Assembly: GCA_015059285.1 (NCBI GenBank)
Contig: SVAS01000001.1
Location: 256,217-320,216, forward strand
Length of the DNA stretch: 64,000 bases
Direction: 5' to 3'
Origin: Bacillota bacterium
Lineage (GTDB): Bacteria; Bacillota_I; Bacilli_A; RF39; UBA660
Positions 35,757 to 44,095 of the stretch are shown piece after piece (positions within the stretch are counted from its first letter, which is position 1; every line of letters begins with the position of its first letter). The translations under genes were made by a program, and so were the position numbers. Under the pieces are notes generated by a model, which saw only the letters and a program-made list of their open reading frames with translations, made no database searches and was not told the DNA's origin.

Positions 35757-37067
35757 ATGAAATATTATTTGATAGGTATAAAAGGGGCTGGGATGAGTGC
35801 ACTAGGACTTATTCTAAATGATTTAGGATATCAAGTAGTTGGATACGATGATGAAAAAGCATATCAATTTACAGAAACAAAACTATCTGAACGAGGAATT
35901 AAAGTTTATACTGATGATAATAATGAAATAGATGAAAATACAATTATAGTTAGAAGTGCAGCTATTAAAGATGAACATCCAGAAATAAAAAAAGCTTTAG
36001 AATTAGATTTGAAAATTTATGAATATAATGAAATGTTAGGAAAATTAGCTAATATGTTTGATTTAATTACTATTGCTGGTTGTCATGGGAAAACAACAAC
36101 AACTTCTATGATGGCTCATGTTTTGGGAAATCTTGTTGGATGTAATTATTTAATAGGTGATGGTACTGGTAGTGCAAGTAAAGAAAACAAAAAATTTGTT
36201 ATTGAAGCTTGTGAATATCGTAGACATTTCCTAGTTTATGAACCTGATTATGCAGTTATTACCAATATTGATTTAGATCATGTTGATTATTATAAAGATA
36301 TTAATGATATAATAGATGCATATACAGAATATGCAAATAAAGCATCAAAAATGGTAATTGCCTGTGGTGATGATCCATATACTAGAGTTTTAGAATTAAA
36401 TAAACCATTATTTTATTATGGTTTAGAAGATGACAATGATATAATTGCTAAAGATGTAGAATATACAAGTGAAGGAACTAGTTTTGATGTATTTGTAGAA
36501 GGAAATTATTATGGACATTTTGATTTACCTCTTTATGGTAAACATATGCTTTTAGATGCTTTGGCAGTAATTGCTGTTTGTTCATATGAAAGATTAGATG
36601 CTAAAGCAGTAGCTAAAGAATTAAAAACATTTAAAGGAGCAAGTCGCCGTTTTACTGAAACTAAAGTAGGAGAAACTATTATAGTTGATGATTATGCACA
36701 TCATCCAAATGAAGTAAAAGCTACAATTAAAGCTGCAAAGCAAAAATATCCAAATAAAAAAATAGTAGCGGTATTTCAACCTCATACTTTTTCCAGAACA
36801 GAAGAATTTAGTGATGATTTAGTGAAAGTTTTAAATCAAGTAGATCAAACTTTTGTTTTAGATATTTTTCCAGCCAGAGAAAAACAAGAAGATTTTGAAG
36901 GTGTTACAAGTGAACAAATTATTAAAAATTTAGAACATGGAACATCTATAAGTGATGAGAGCTGGGATAAATTAAAAGAATATAAAGATTGTGTTGTTCT
37001 ATTTATGAGTCCTAAAGAAATTCATACTATAATGGAAAATTATATAAATTATTTAAAAGAAGTTTAA
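35757..37067 (+). CDS. murC: UDP-N-acetylmuramate--L-alanine ligase
   Basis: 436 residues. MurC joins L-alanine to UDP-MurNAc, the first step of the stem peptide. Marks: YYLIGIKGAGMSALGLIL (nucleotide-binding start), IAGCHGKTTTTSMMAHVL (ATP loop), EACEYRRHFL (catalytic Glu region), NIDLDHVDYY, GASRRFTETKVGE, VDDYAHHPNEVKATI and FQPHTFSRTEEF. All are canonical. GGAGGAATATTAA precedes the ATG, with a TATAAT near 35731. It stands alone after the Tad operon. Confidence 0.96.
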   Translation: MKYYLIGIKGAGMSALGLILNDLGYQVVGYDDEKAYQFTETKLSERGIKVYTDDNNEIDENTIIVRSAAIKDEHPEIKKALELDLKIYEYNEMLGKLANMFDLITIAGCHGKTTTTSMMAHVLGNLVGCNYLIGDGTGSASKENKKFVIEACEYRRHFLVYEPDYAVITNIDLDHVDYYKDINDIIDAYTEYANKASKMVIACGDDPYTRVLELNKPLFYYGLEDDNDIIAKDVEYTSEGTSFDVFVEGNYYGHFDLPLYGKHMLLDALAVIAVCSYERLDAKAVAKELKTFKGASRRFTETKVGETIIVDDYAHHPNEVKATIKAAKQKYPNKKIVAVFQPHTFSRTEEFSDDLVKVLNQVDQTFVLDIFPAREKQEDFEGVTSEQIIKNLEHGTSISDESWDKLKEYKDCVVLFMSPKEIHTIMENYINYLKEV

Positions 37068-37079
37068 CTTCTTTTTTCT
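37055..37079 (+). terminator. murC terminator
   Basis: AAAAGAAGTT / AACTTCTTTT hairpin with a T tract, overlapping the murC stop. Confidence 0.8.
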
Positions 37080-37144
37080 TGCTATTAAAAACAAAATGTT
37101 ATATAATCTAAATTAGAAATATAGTAGTTAAATAGGAGGATTTT

Positions 37145-38095
37145 ATGGATAAAAAGAATGGTTTTACTTTTATAGAATTACTAGGAGTAATTTTACTAAT
37201 AGGGATTGTTGCCCTAATAGCAGTTCCTGCTGTGAATGACATCATTCAAAATTCTAAACAAAAAGCATTAGATAAACAAATGGATACTATATTTGATAGT
37301 GCTAGAAATTGGGCTGTTAAGAATATTGATTTATTACCTGAAGATAATGGTTCTATATTAGTTAAATTAGAAACATTAAAAGAAAAAGGTTTTTTAGAAA
37401 ATAAAGAAATAATTAATCCTGTTTCTGAAGAAGAATTAGATGCTTGTGTTAAAATAACTCATAATGTAAGTTATAATCAATATGATTATGAGTATAGTGA
37501 AGAATGTATTGCAAATAATAGTATAATAAAAACAGAACATGCTTGTTTAACAAATGGGACAACATGTCCAACAGGCGAAAAATTTGCAATAGAAGTAGCA
37601 CCAGGTAATATTCAAAATTTCTATGTTATAAACGATTTAGATAATACATTAACATTAATTATGGATAGAAATATTGGTGATACTGTGGCATGGGGGGAAT
37701 CTAAAGTTGAAGGACCAATAACTGCACTAAATTACTTAGAAAGTCAAACAAGTAATTGGACAAATATTTCTACAAAGACATATAGCTTAACAGATAGTAT
37801 ATATGGGACCATTACAAGACCAAACGCACGTACTAGAATGTTAACACATGACGAGGCTATCGATTCGTTAGAATGTGTAGAATATAATGCAGGTTGTCCA
37901 ACATGGTTATATGAAAATTTAAGTTCTGATAGTACGCCATATGGATTTTGGCTAAGTTCTGCTAGTGTAGGCGATGCTAACTATGCTTGGCTTGTGAGCT
38001 ATGTGGGTTATGTTCACAGCACAGATGTTACCTTTGATAGTAACTACGGCGTACGTCCAGTAATAGAAATTAGTAAATCTAATATAGTTTATTAA
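37145..38095 (+). CDS. Type IV prepilin with variable lectin-like C-terminus (pilin 3)
   Basis: 316 residues. Leader MDKKNGFTFIELLGVILLIG, cleavage after Gly6, Glu at +5. The N-terminal 130 residues differ from pilins 1, 2 and 4 and carry two cysteines. The core is shared (CLTNGTTCPTGEKFAIEV, NIQNFYVINDLDN, GPITALNYLESQT, NARTRMLT), and the tail YGFWLSSASVGDANYAWLV to YGVRPVIEISK is the variable segment, followed by five extra residues. The upstream region lacks the inverted-repeat cassette of the other three and has a plain TATAAT at 37102 and AGGAGGA. A small XRE regulator gene converges on it. Confidence 0.87.
   Translation: MDKKNGFTFIELLGVILLIGIVALIAVPAVNDIIQNSKQKALDKQMDTIFDSARNWAVKNIDLLPEDNGSILVKLETLKEKGFLENKEIINPVSEEELDACVKITHNVSYNQYDYEYSEECIANNSIIKTEHACLTNGTTCPTGEKFAIEVAPGNIQNFYVINDLDNTLTLIMDRNIGDTVAWGESKVEGPITALNYLESQTSNWTNISTKTYSLTDSIYGTITRPNARTRMLTHDEAIDSLECVEYNAGCPTWLYENLSSDSTPYGFWLSSASVGDANYAWLVSYVGYVHSTDVTFDSNYGVRPVIEISKSNIVY
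37955..38059 (+). other. Candidate DGR variable region in pilin 3
   Basis: 105 bases from SSA to GVRP, the same length as in pilin 4 and alignable without gaps. Hand count: 48 G or C and 23 A. The bases coding V-S-Y (GTGAGCTA) are identical to pilin 4, while many flanking codons differ at first and second positions and keep a final C or T. No template is visible in the window. Confidence 0.55.
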
Positions 38096-38132
38096 AAAAC
38101 TGCTTCATAATTTTTATGAAACAGTTTTTTCT
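38095..38132. terminator. Bidirectional terminator between pilin 3 and the XRE gene
   Basis: AAACTGCTTCATAA / TTATGAAACAGTTT stem with one internal mismatch, A run left and T run right; it overlaps the end of the XRE gene. Confidence 0.85.
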
Positions 38133-38365
38133 TTTATTTCTTCTTTTATAACTTTTTTATATTGTCTTTTATCATTAGTGTTTCCAACTAAATAATCTAC
38201 ACTAGTACCATAAAAATTAGCAAGTTTAACTAAAGCAGTATATGGAATTAATCTTTTACCCAATTCATAGTTAGAATAAGCTACTTGTGAAACATTTAAT
38301 ATTTTTGCAATATCTTCTTGTTTTAAATCATGGTCTTCTCTTAAATCTCTAATACGCATTAACAT
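38114..38365 (-). CDS. Small XRE-family DNA-binding regulator
   Basis: 83 residues, almost all a Cro/CI-type helix-turn-helix: IRDLREDHDLKQEDIAKILN, VSQVAYSNYELGKRLIPY, ALVKLANFYGTSVDYLVG, then a lysine-rich tail. GGAGGTGGC precedes the ATG at 38365. It is a stand-alone repressor-like protein convergent with pilin 3. A small palindrome ATAACGTTAT (38407-38416) lies in its upstream region and may be its own operator (inference). The targets are unknown. Confidence 0.85.
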   Translation of the reverse strand: MLMRIRDLREDHDLKQEDIAKILNVSQVAYSNYELGKRLIPYTALVKLANFYGTSVDYLVGNTNDKRQYKKVIKEEIKEKTVS

Positions 38366-38555
38366 ATAGCCACCTCCAATTTTATTTTACCTTATAACAT
38401 AATGCTATAACGTTATTTAAAACAAAACGTTCTCACTATTGCTTAACTCGGAAAAATGGTAAAACAAAGTGTAATATTTTGTTAATTTAAACCAATTTTT
38501 TCGGTAATAAAACAAGATATTTAAATATTATGTTATAATCTATGTAGGTGGTGTT

Positions 38556-39365
38556 ATGGAAAGATATCGTGAAATAGAAAGAAGCATTATAAAAAAATAT
38601 AGAAAAGATATTTGGGGTAAATTTGTTAAAGCTGTTAAAGATTTTGAAATGATTAGTGAAAATGATAAAATTGCTGTTTGTATTAGTGGTGGTAAAGATT
38701 CTTTTTTAATGGCCAAATGTTTAGAAGAATTATTAAGACATGGTAAATTCAAATATGAATTAGAATTTATAGTTATGGATCCAGGTTATAATAAAGCAAA
38801 TATGGATAAAATAAAAGAAAATTTAAGTTTATTAAATATTCAAGCACATATTTTTGAAACACCCGTTTTTAAAGTAGCAAATACATCTTCAAGTCCTTGT
38901 TATATGTGCGCTAAAATGCGAAGAGGTTATTTATATGATTATGCAAAAAAATTAGGGTGTAATAAAATAGCTCTTGGTCATCACTTTGATGACGTAATTG
39001 AAACTGTTATGTTAAATATGATATATACTGGGCAATTTTCTAGTATGATGCCAAAAATACATAGTGATAATTTTGAAAATATGGAATTAATTAGGCCTCT
39101 ATATTTTATTAGAGAAAAAGATATTATTAGTTTTGTTAAATATAATAATTTAGAATTTATAGATTGTGCTTGTTCTGTAACTAAAAAAGATAGTGGTAAA
39201 AGAAGAGAAATAAAAAAATTAATTGACAGTTTAAAAGATATATATAAAGATGCAGATAAATGTATTTATACTAGTACTTGTAATGTTAATTTAAATACAA
39301 TGATTTCTTATAAAAAAGATGGAGTAAAATATAATTTTTTAGACGAATATGATAAAAAAAATTAG
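38556..39365 (+). CDS. TtcA-like tRNA thiolation enzyme (PP-loop ATPase)
   Basis: 269 residues. The PP-loop CISGGKDSFLMAKCL binds ATP for adenylation. The SSPCYMCAKMRRGYLYDYA segment holds the CxxC pair, a second cysteine pair region (DCACSV) follows, and GHHFDDVIETVMLN is a typical family block. TtcA-family enzymes use an Fe-S cluster to thiolate cytidine 32 of tRNA. The C-terminal cysteines (KCIYTSTC) are additional. The sulfur may come from the desulfurase at 4956 (inference). GTAGGTGGTGTT precedes the ATG. Confidence 0.85.
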   Translation: MERYREIERSIIKKYRKDIWGKFVKAVKDFEMISENDKIAVCISGGKDSFLMAKCLEELLRHGKFKYELEFIVMDPGYNKANMDKIKENLSLLNIQAHIFETPVFKVANTSSSPCYMCAKMRRGYLYDYAKKLGCNKIALGHHFDDVIETVMLNMIYTGQFSSMMPKIHSDNFENMELIRPLYFIREKDIISFVKYNNLEFIDCACSVTKKDSGKRREIKKLIDSLKDIYKDADKCIYTSTCNVNLNTMISYKKDGVKYNFLDEYDKKN

Positions 39366-39374
39366 TAAAATATA

Positions 39375-39403
39375 TTCCATTTAAGAGATATTTATGCTAT
39401 AAT
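39375..39403 (+). promoter_or_regulatory. Promoter of the probable 6S RNA
   Basis: TTCCAT (39375-39380), 17 bp, perfect TATAAT (39398-39403); transcription would start near 39410, where the closing stem of the RNA begins. Confidence 0.65.
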
Positions 39404-39409
39404 TAAAAT

Positions 39410-39586
39410 ACCTAGAAGATACGGTAGCTTTTATGAAAAACCTACTAAATTAACGTATTGGGAATCTAATTTACAAATGGTGTTGAATGCTTAAATTTAT
39501 TTAGGAATCCTTAAATTTGTAATGTGATACCCACCTGGGAGATCAGGTTTTAATCGTTAATGGCGCCGATCATCTGGGTTTTTTAT
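39410..39586 (+). ncRNA. ssrS: Probable 6S RNA
   Basis: About 170 bases with no reading frame, its own promoter and a terminator. The 5' end (ACCTAGAAGAT...) can pair with the 3' end (...GATCATCTGGGT), closing the molecule. Inside, TTACAAAT (39472 region) pairs with ATTTGTAA (39515 region) as a long apical arm with a large open region beside it, and a small hairpin ACCTG/CAGGT (39534-39547) lies on the 3' side. This resembles the 6S RNA that holds sigma-A RNA polymerase. As I recall, in B. subtilis a 6S gene also neighbours the tcdA (yrvM) gene that follows here. A covariance-model search would settle it. Confidence 0.65.
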
Positions 39587-39592
39587 TGTTTG

Positions 39593-39619
39593 AAAAGATA
39601 GAAAAACTATCTTTTTTTA
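39593..39619 (+). terminator. Terminator between the 6S RNA and tcdA
   Basis: AAAGATAG / CTATCTTT hairpin with an AAAAA loop and T tract. It shows that the in-frame TTG at 39586 cannot be the start of tcdA. Confidence 0.75.
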
Positions 39620-39651
39620 AAAAATTATTATATAATCAATTTGGTGATGCT

Positions 39652-40338
39652 ATGTTTGAACGTCTAGAACTTATAATAGGAGATAAAGTAGAAGCTATAA
39701 AAAACAAATCAGTTTTAATAATTGGTTTAGGTGGTGTAGGTGGATATGCTTTAGAAGCAATAGTTCGTAGTGGTATATCTAAAGTTATTATTGTTGATTA
39801 TGATATTGTAGATAAAACCAACCTAAATAGACAAATTTTAGCTCTTAATAATACAATTAATTTAAAAAAAGTAGATGTGGCTTATGATAGAATAAAAGCA
39901 ATTAACCCTGATTGTGAAGTTATTAAAATAGATAAATTAATTAAACCAGATAATATAGAATTATTATTTGAACATAATATAGATTATTTAATTGATGCTT
40001 GTGACACAGTTGAAACTAAAAAACAGCTTATTAGAGAATGTGTTAAAAGAAAGATAAAAATAATTTCTTCAATGGGAACTGGAAATAAATTAAATCCTAG
40101 TCTTTTAAAGATAACAGATATTAGGAAAACTAGTTATGATCCTTTAGCAAAAATTATTAGAAAAATGGTAAAAGATGAAAGAATAAAAGATAAAATAATG
40201 GTAGTATCTAGTATAGAAACACCTATCAAAACTGAAAATAATAAAATTGGTTCTAATGCTTTTGTTCCTGCCATGGCCGGTCTTTTATGTGCTAGTTATG
40301 TAATAAATGATATATTGGGGTGTGACAATGATAAATAA
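39652..40338 (+). CDS. tcdA: tRNA threonylcarbamoyladenosine dehydratase
   Basis: 228 residues of the ThiF/E1-like family. TcdA (CsdL, YrvM) uses ATP to cyclise the t6A base at position 37 of tRNAs that read ANN codons. Marks: VLIIGLGGVGGYALEAIVRSG (nucleotide binding), VDYDIVDKTNLNRQILALN (Asp and Asn-Arg-Gln), YLIDACDTVETKKQLI and SMGTGNKLNPSLLKITDI. The ATG at 39652 with GGTGAT 6 bases upstream is preferred; the longer frame from a TTG at 39586 runs through a terminator. Confidence 0.93.
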   Translation: MFERLELIIGDKVEAIKNKSVLIIGLGGVGGYALEAIVRSGISKVIIVDYDIVDKTNLNRQILALNNTINLKKVDVAYDRIKAINPDCEVIKIDKLIKPDNIELLFEHNIDYLIDACDTVETKKQLIRECVKRKIKIISSMGTGNKLNPSLLKITDIRKTSYDPLAKIIRKMVKDERIKDKIMVVSSIETPIKTENNKIGSNAFVPAMAGLLCASYVINDILGCDNDK

Positions 40339-40825
40339 TGAATTAAAAAAAATAAGTGGTGTTGTCCTTGCAATTGGTTTAAATGATAAAGAACAAAAAG
40401 TATTAGAAAAAAATAGTAAAATTGAAGAATGCTATTTATTAAATTCTAATTCACCTAGTTCTAATTTTACTAAAGGTTATTCTAAAACAATTAATATAAG
40501 AAAAATTAAACGCATTTTTCGCAAGAAAAGTTTTGATTATATTGTTGGTAATTTTGAAGAGTTGAAACCATATCTTAGAAGTTTTATAAAAAACAGTATT
40601 TATTTAAATAGAGGAACTTGTTATTTTTATAACATCAAAGACTTTGATATAGATGAACTAAAAAAACGTTATGTTAGATATAATTCTAAAGTTGAAATAA
40701 AAAAGAATATTATTATTGTTAATAATGAAAAAGCAAAAACTAATATTATTCTAAATTTATTTTATTATGTGTGTGATTTTATATATGATGCGGTTGATTA
40801 TATAGGAAATATGTTTATTAATTAA
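40328..40825 (+). CDS. Hypothetical protein coupled to tcdA
   Basis: 165 residues, basic, rich in Asn, Lys and Ile. The first 100 residues look like a Rossmann-like or methyltransferase-like core (VVLAIGLNDKEQKVLEKNSKIEECYLL, then DYIVGNFEELKPYLRSF), and the C-terminus ends in a hydrophobic patch (ILNLFYYVCDFIYDAVDYIG). No catalytic motif is clear. The ATG at 40328 overlaps tcdA by 11 bases with GGGGTGTGA upstream, so it is coupled to it. No function proposed. Confidence 0.6.
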   Translation: MINNELKKISGVVLAIGLNDKEQKVLEKNSKIEECYLLNSNSPSSNFTKGYSKTINIRKIKRIFRKKSFDYIVGNFEELKPYLRSFIKNSIYLNRGTCYFYNIKDFDIDELKKRYVRYNSKVEIKKNIIIVNNEKAKTNIILNLFYYVCDFIYDAVDYIGNMFIN

Positions 40826-40874
40826 AAATTATTTTTTAAATATAATTGCGTTTATATTAAAAAATAATTTTTTT
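40824..40874 (+). terminator. Strong AT-rich terminator
   Basis: An approximately 19-bp stem (AAATTATTTTTTAAATATAA against its near-perfect complement) with a small loop and seven T. Confidence 0.8.
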
Positions 40875-40958
40875 GTTTATTTTAATATAACATTTTATAT
40901 AATAAGTTAATTTCATTTTTATTATATGTTATAATTACCATAAAGGAGTGTAATTTTT

Positions 40959-43322
40959 ATGGAGACTTATTTTGAAACTCAAATGAGAAATTGTGTAAAT
41001 GAATTTTATGAACTATATAATGAAAACAACTATATTTCCAAGAAAAGATTTGATGATTTTATAGACAAATATAATGATGTTTTCCAATTAGTTTCTAAAA
41101 TGTCTTTAGAAAATGACTATGTTGATAAAATTTATAAAATTGCTCATCATGGGTATGAGATGATAAATATTAAAAATGATAAATATGTTTCTAAAAATTT
41201 AGAATCTGAGAGAAACTATTTTGATAATATGTTTATTTCTATAGATAAAAATATTAGTTTAGATGAAGAACAAAGAAAAGCGATTTTGATAGATGAGGAT
41301 TATTCGTTAGTGGTAGCAGGAGCTGGTAGCGGTAAAACTACTACAATGGCTGCTAAAGTAAAATATTTAATAGAAAAGAAAAAAATAAAACCGAATAATA
41401 TAATTGTTATATCTTTTACCAACAAAGCAACTGAAGAAATGAATAATATTTTAAATGATAAATTTCACTTAAACGTAGATGTATCAACTTTTCATAAATT
41501 AGGTATGAAATTCATTAGAAATATTTTTAATGAGAGATTAGAAATAGTGGGAGATAGAGGTATGCATGCTATTCTAAACGATTTTTTCATAAATGAGATA
41601 TTTCCGAATAAACAAAAACTAAAAGAATATACAGAACATTTTTCTGAATTATTAAGATTAAATGATACGTGTTTTGACTATGAGAATTATGATGACTATT
41701 ATAAATATTATACTGATTTAAGATATAATATGTGTAAAGATAATTTACATAGCGAAATAAAACGGAGAATTAATAATAGAGAAAGAAATCTAAAAACAAT
41801 AAATGGAGAGTATGTTGCCTCTTTAGGAGAACTCCAAATTGCTAATTATTTATATAAAAATAATATACATTATTTATATGAAGAACGTTATCCGTTCGAT
41901 TTAGCAAATGGCAGAATATATAAACCTGATTTTACTATTGATAACATTGGGGATAGGATATACCTTGAATATTATGGATTGGCAACATTAAATATAGATG
42001 GTACTATTAGTTCATATGAATCAGAATATGTAACAAACATTTCCATAAAAAGAGCTACCCATTCTAAAAATAAAACTGATTACATTGAATTGTTTGGCAA
42101 ATATGAAAATAATGATTATTTTTTACCTAAATTATCTTATTATTTAAATAAAAGAAATGTCATAAAAACAAAACGAACTGACAAGGAAATTTTTTATAGA
42201 TTAATGGAAACATCAAAAAACTCTCCGTATTTAAAATTAATTAAATTTTTTATAACATTTATTTCTCTTTTTAAAGAGTTAAATTACAAACAAAAAGATT
42301 TTGAAATATTAAAAAAACAAACTAACAATATTGAAATAATAAAACAATTAGAATTGCTAGAAGAAGTTTTTCAATATTATCAAAACAGATTATATTTAGA
42401 TAAAAAAATTGATTTTTCAGATATGATCTATTTTGCAAATATGAAAATGGAAGAATTGAAAAAAAATAATAAACAAATTAAGTATGACTATATAATTATT
42501 GATGAGTATCAAGATATCTCTACTCAAAGACATAGTTTTGCTAAAAAAATATCCGATTTATTTAACGCAAAAATAATTGCGGTTGGTGATGATTGGCAAA
42601 CAATTTATTCATTTTCGGGTTCAGATATTGAATTGTTTACTAAGTTTTATGATATCATGGGATATGCAGAAATTATTAAATTAACAAAAACCTATAGAAA
42701 TAGCCAAGAACTAATTGATATAGCTGGTAATTTTATTTTAAAAAATTCATTCCAGATAGATAAAAAATTGCAATCAAATAAAACTTTAGAAAACCCAGTT
42801 GAGTTGATTAAATACAAGATAAATCAATATATGGATGATTTACCTGTTAAACTAGATAAATTAATAAATAAAATACACCAATATAATAAAAAACATACAA
42901 TTTTATTGCTCGCACGATTTAATACAGAACTGGATAATTTAATTAATTCAAAACTATTTTATAAGCCTTTCAAAGGAAGTTCTAAGATTATATGTAAATC
43001 ATGTCCTGATGCCATAATTGACTTTTTGACCATACACAAATCTAAAGGTCTTGGTTATGATCAGGTTATTCTTTTGAATGCCATAGACGGTATAAAAGGT
43101 TTTCCTAGTAAAATAAAAGACTTACCTATTATAAAGTTTATTAAGGGGAACACTTTAGCTTTAGAAAATATTGAATTTCCAGAAGAACGTAGATTATTCT
43201 ATGTTGCAATGACTAGAACAAAAAATAAACTTTATATTATGATACCTGATTTGCATGAATTTAAATCTGAATTTATTAAGGAAATAGAAAATGAAGAAAA
43301 TGTAACTTGTACTGAAATATAA
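40959..43322 (+). CDS. UvrD/helicase IV-like DNA helicase with an inserted PD-(D/E)XK nuclease-like region
   Basis: 787 residues. Superfamily 1 motifs: Q-motif LDEEQRKAIL, Walker A VVAGAGSGKTTTMAA, VISFTNKATEEM, motif II IIIDEYQDIS, motif III VGDDWQTIYSFSGSD, TYRNSQEL, TIHKSKGLGYDQVILLN and FYVAMTRTKNKLYI. Between motifs Ia and II (residues about 285-345) is GELQIANYLYKNNIHYLYE, YKPDFTID and IYLEYYG, which matches the nuclease-like insertion of helicase IV (HelD): Glu, PD and E(Y)YG positions. A long charged N-terminal extension precedes the helicase core. It is transcribed alone with its own terminator. Repair or defence role possible. Confidence 0.85.
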   Translation: METYFETQMRNCVNEFYELYNENNYISKKRFDDFIDKYNDVFQLVSKMSLENDYVDKIYKIAHHGYEMINIKNDKYVSKNLESERNYFDNMFISIDKNISLDEEQRKAILIDEDYSLVVAGAGSGKTTTMAAKVKYLIEKKKIKPNNIIVISFTNKATEEMNNILNDKFHLNVDVSTFHKLGMKFIRNIFNERLEIVGDRGMHAILNDFFINEIFPNKQKLKEYTEHFSELLRLNDTCFDYENYDDYYKYYTDLRYNMCKDNLHSEIKRRINNRERNLKTINGEYVASLGELQIANYLYKNNIHYLYEERYPFDLANGRIYKPDFTIDNIGDRIYLEYYGLATLNIDGTISSYESEYVTNISIKRATHSKNKTDYIELFGKYENNDYFLPKLSYYLNKRNVIKTKRTDKEIFYRLMETSKNSPYLKLIKFFITFISLFKELNYKQKDFEILKKQTNNIEIIKQLELLEEVFQYYQNRLYLDKKIDFSDMIYFANMKMEELKKNNKQIKYDYIIIDEYQDISTQRHSFAKKISDLFNAKIIAVGDDWQTIYSFSGSDIELFTKFYDIMGYAEIIKLTKTYRNSQELIDIAGNFILKNSFQIDKKLQSNKTLENPVELIKYKINQYMDDLPVKLDKLINKIHQYNKKHTILLLARFNTELDNLINSKLFYKPFKGSSKIICKSCPDAIIDFLTIHKSKGLGYDQVILLNAIDGIKGFPSKIKDLPIIKFIKGNTLALENIEFPEERRLFYVAMTRTKNKLYIMIPDLHEFKSEFIKEIENEENVTCTEI

Positions 43323-43327
43323 AGTTA

Positions 43328-43359
43328 AGACATATTCTTTTTGAATATGTTTTTTTTGT
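43328..43359 (+). terminator. Terminator of the helicase gene
   Basis: ACATATTC / GAATATGT hairpin with a TTTTT loop and eight T. Confidence 0.88.
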
Positions 43360-43412
43360 AAATTTTTCAAATTTATGTTATAATACACCTCATTCAAAAG
43401 GGGTGTTTTTTT

Positions 43413-44093
43413 ATGTCTGTTTATTTAGATAAGTTAAAATGGGAATTATATAAGAAAAAGAAATCAATTTTATTTTCATATGGAATAAAAATGGGACTAA
43501 TCCATAGTTATGAAGTAGAACTAATAGAAAACTTAAGACACATATATTATGGAGGGTTACCTGCTTCTATTTTATTGCTTTGCCATAAAATGTGTAATGG
43601 ACATTGCTATGATAGGGGTTTACTTGTAACATTAGGTTTTGGTGATGATGATTTTAAACTAGTAGATGCTGATATAGATGGTATTACTTTAAATCCTAAA
43701 TTTATAGACAAAGATGATGAACATTATGGAAATCATTGTTTTGTTGAAAGAACAAAAAAAGATGGTACAACTTGGGTATATGATACTTCTTTAGGCATGG
43801 TTATTGAAAAAAGTTTTTATTATTTAATGGAACGACCAAAAGTTACTAAAGTTAATGATAAACAAGCTACTATGGCTTTTTGTGATTATAAAGATATAAA
43901 AAGAGCGGATATTGAAAAAGATAAATATGTTTTACCTATCATTTTACCTTTTGTTGAAGAGTATGCAAAAAATGGAAAAACATTTTATAGTGAAGCTTTA
44001 AAAGAAGAGATTGCAATATTTAAACAAGAAATAGATTATGATGGACTTTGCAAGGAAGTAGACGAAGATATGAGAAAAAAAGGAATTAGATAA
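43413..44093 (+). CDS. Putative transglutaminase/papain-fold cysteine enzyme 1
   Basis: 226 residues, cytoplasmic, no signal. A possible catalytic triad in the order of the transglutaminase-like fold is visible: Cys in LLCHKMCNGHCYDRG (residues about 57-69), His in YGNHCFVER (near 108) and Asp in WVYDTSLGM (near 122). The Cys...His...(W)xYD spacing is that of the fold, but I know no named family for it. It starts a three-gene operon with a related-looking protein (2 bases later) and a protein kinase. The enzyme class is inferred from residue order only. Confidence 0.55.
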   Translation: MSVYLDKLKWELYKKKKSILFSYGIKMGLIHSYEVELIENLRHIYYGGLPASILLLCHKMCNGHCYDRGLLVTLGFGDDDFKLVDADIDGITLNPKFIDKDDEHYGNHCFVERTKKDGTTWVYDTSLGMVIEKSFYYLMERPKVTKVNDKQATMAFCDYKDIKRADIEKDKYVLPIILPFVEEYAKNGKTFYSEALKEEIAIFKQEIDYDGLCKEVDEDMRKKGIR

Positions 44094-44095
44094 TT

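Noticed and set aside
39586-39651. N-terminal extension of TcdA from a TTG start
   Set aside because: A hairpin terminator lies in this stretch, and the ATG at 39652 has a good ribosome site and fits the family start.
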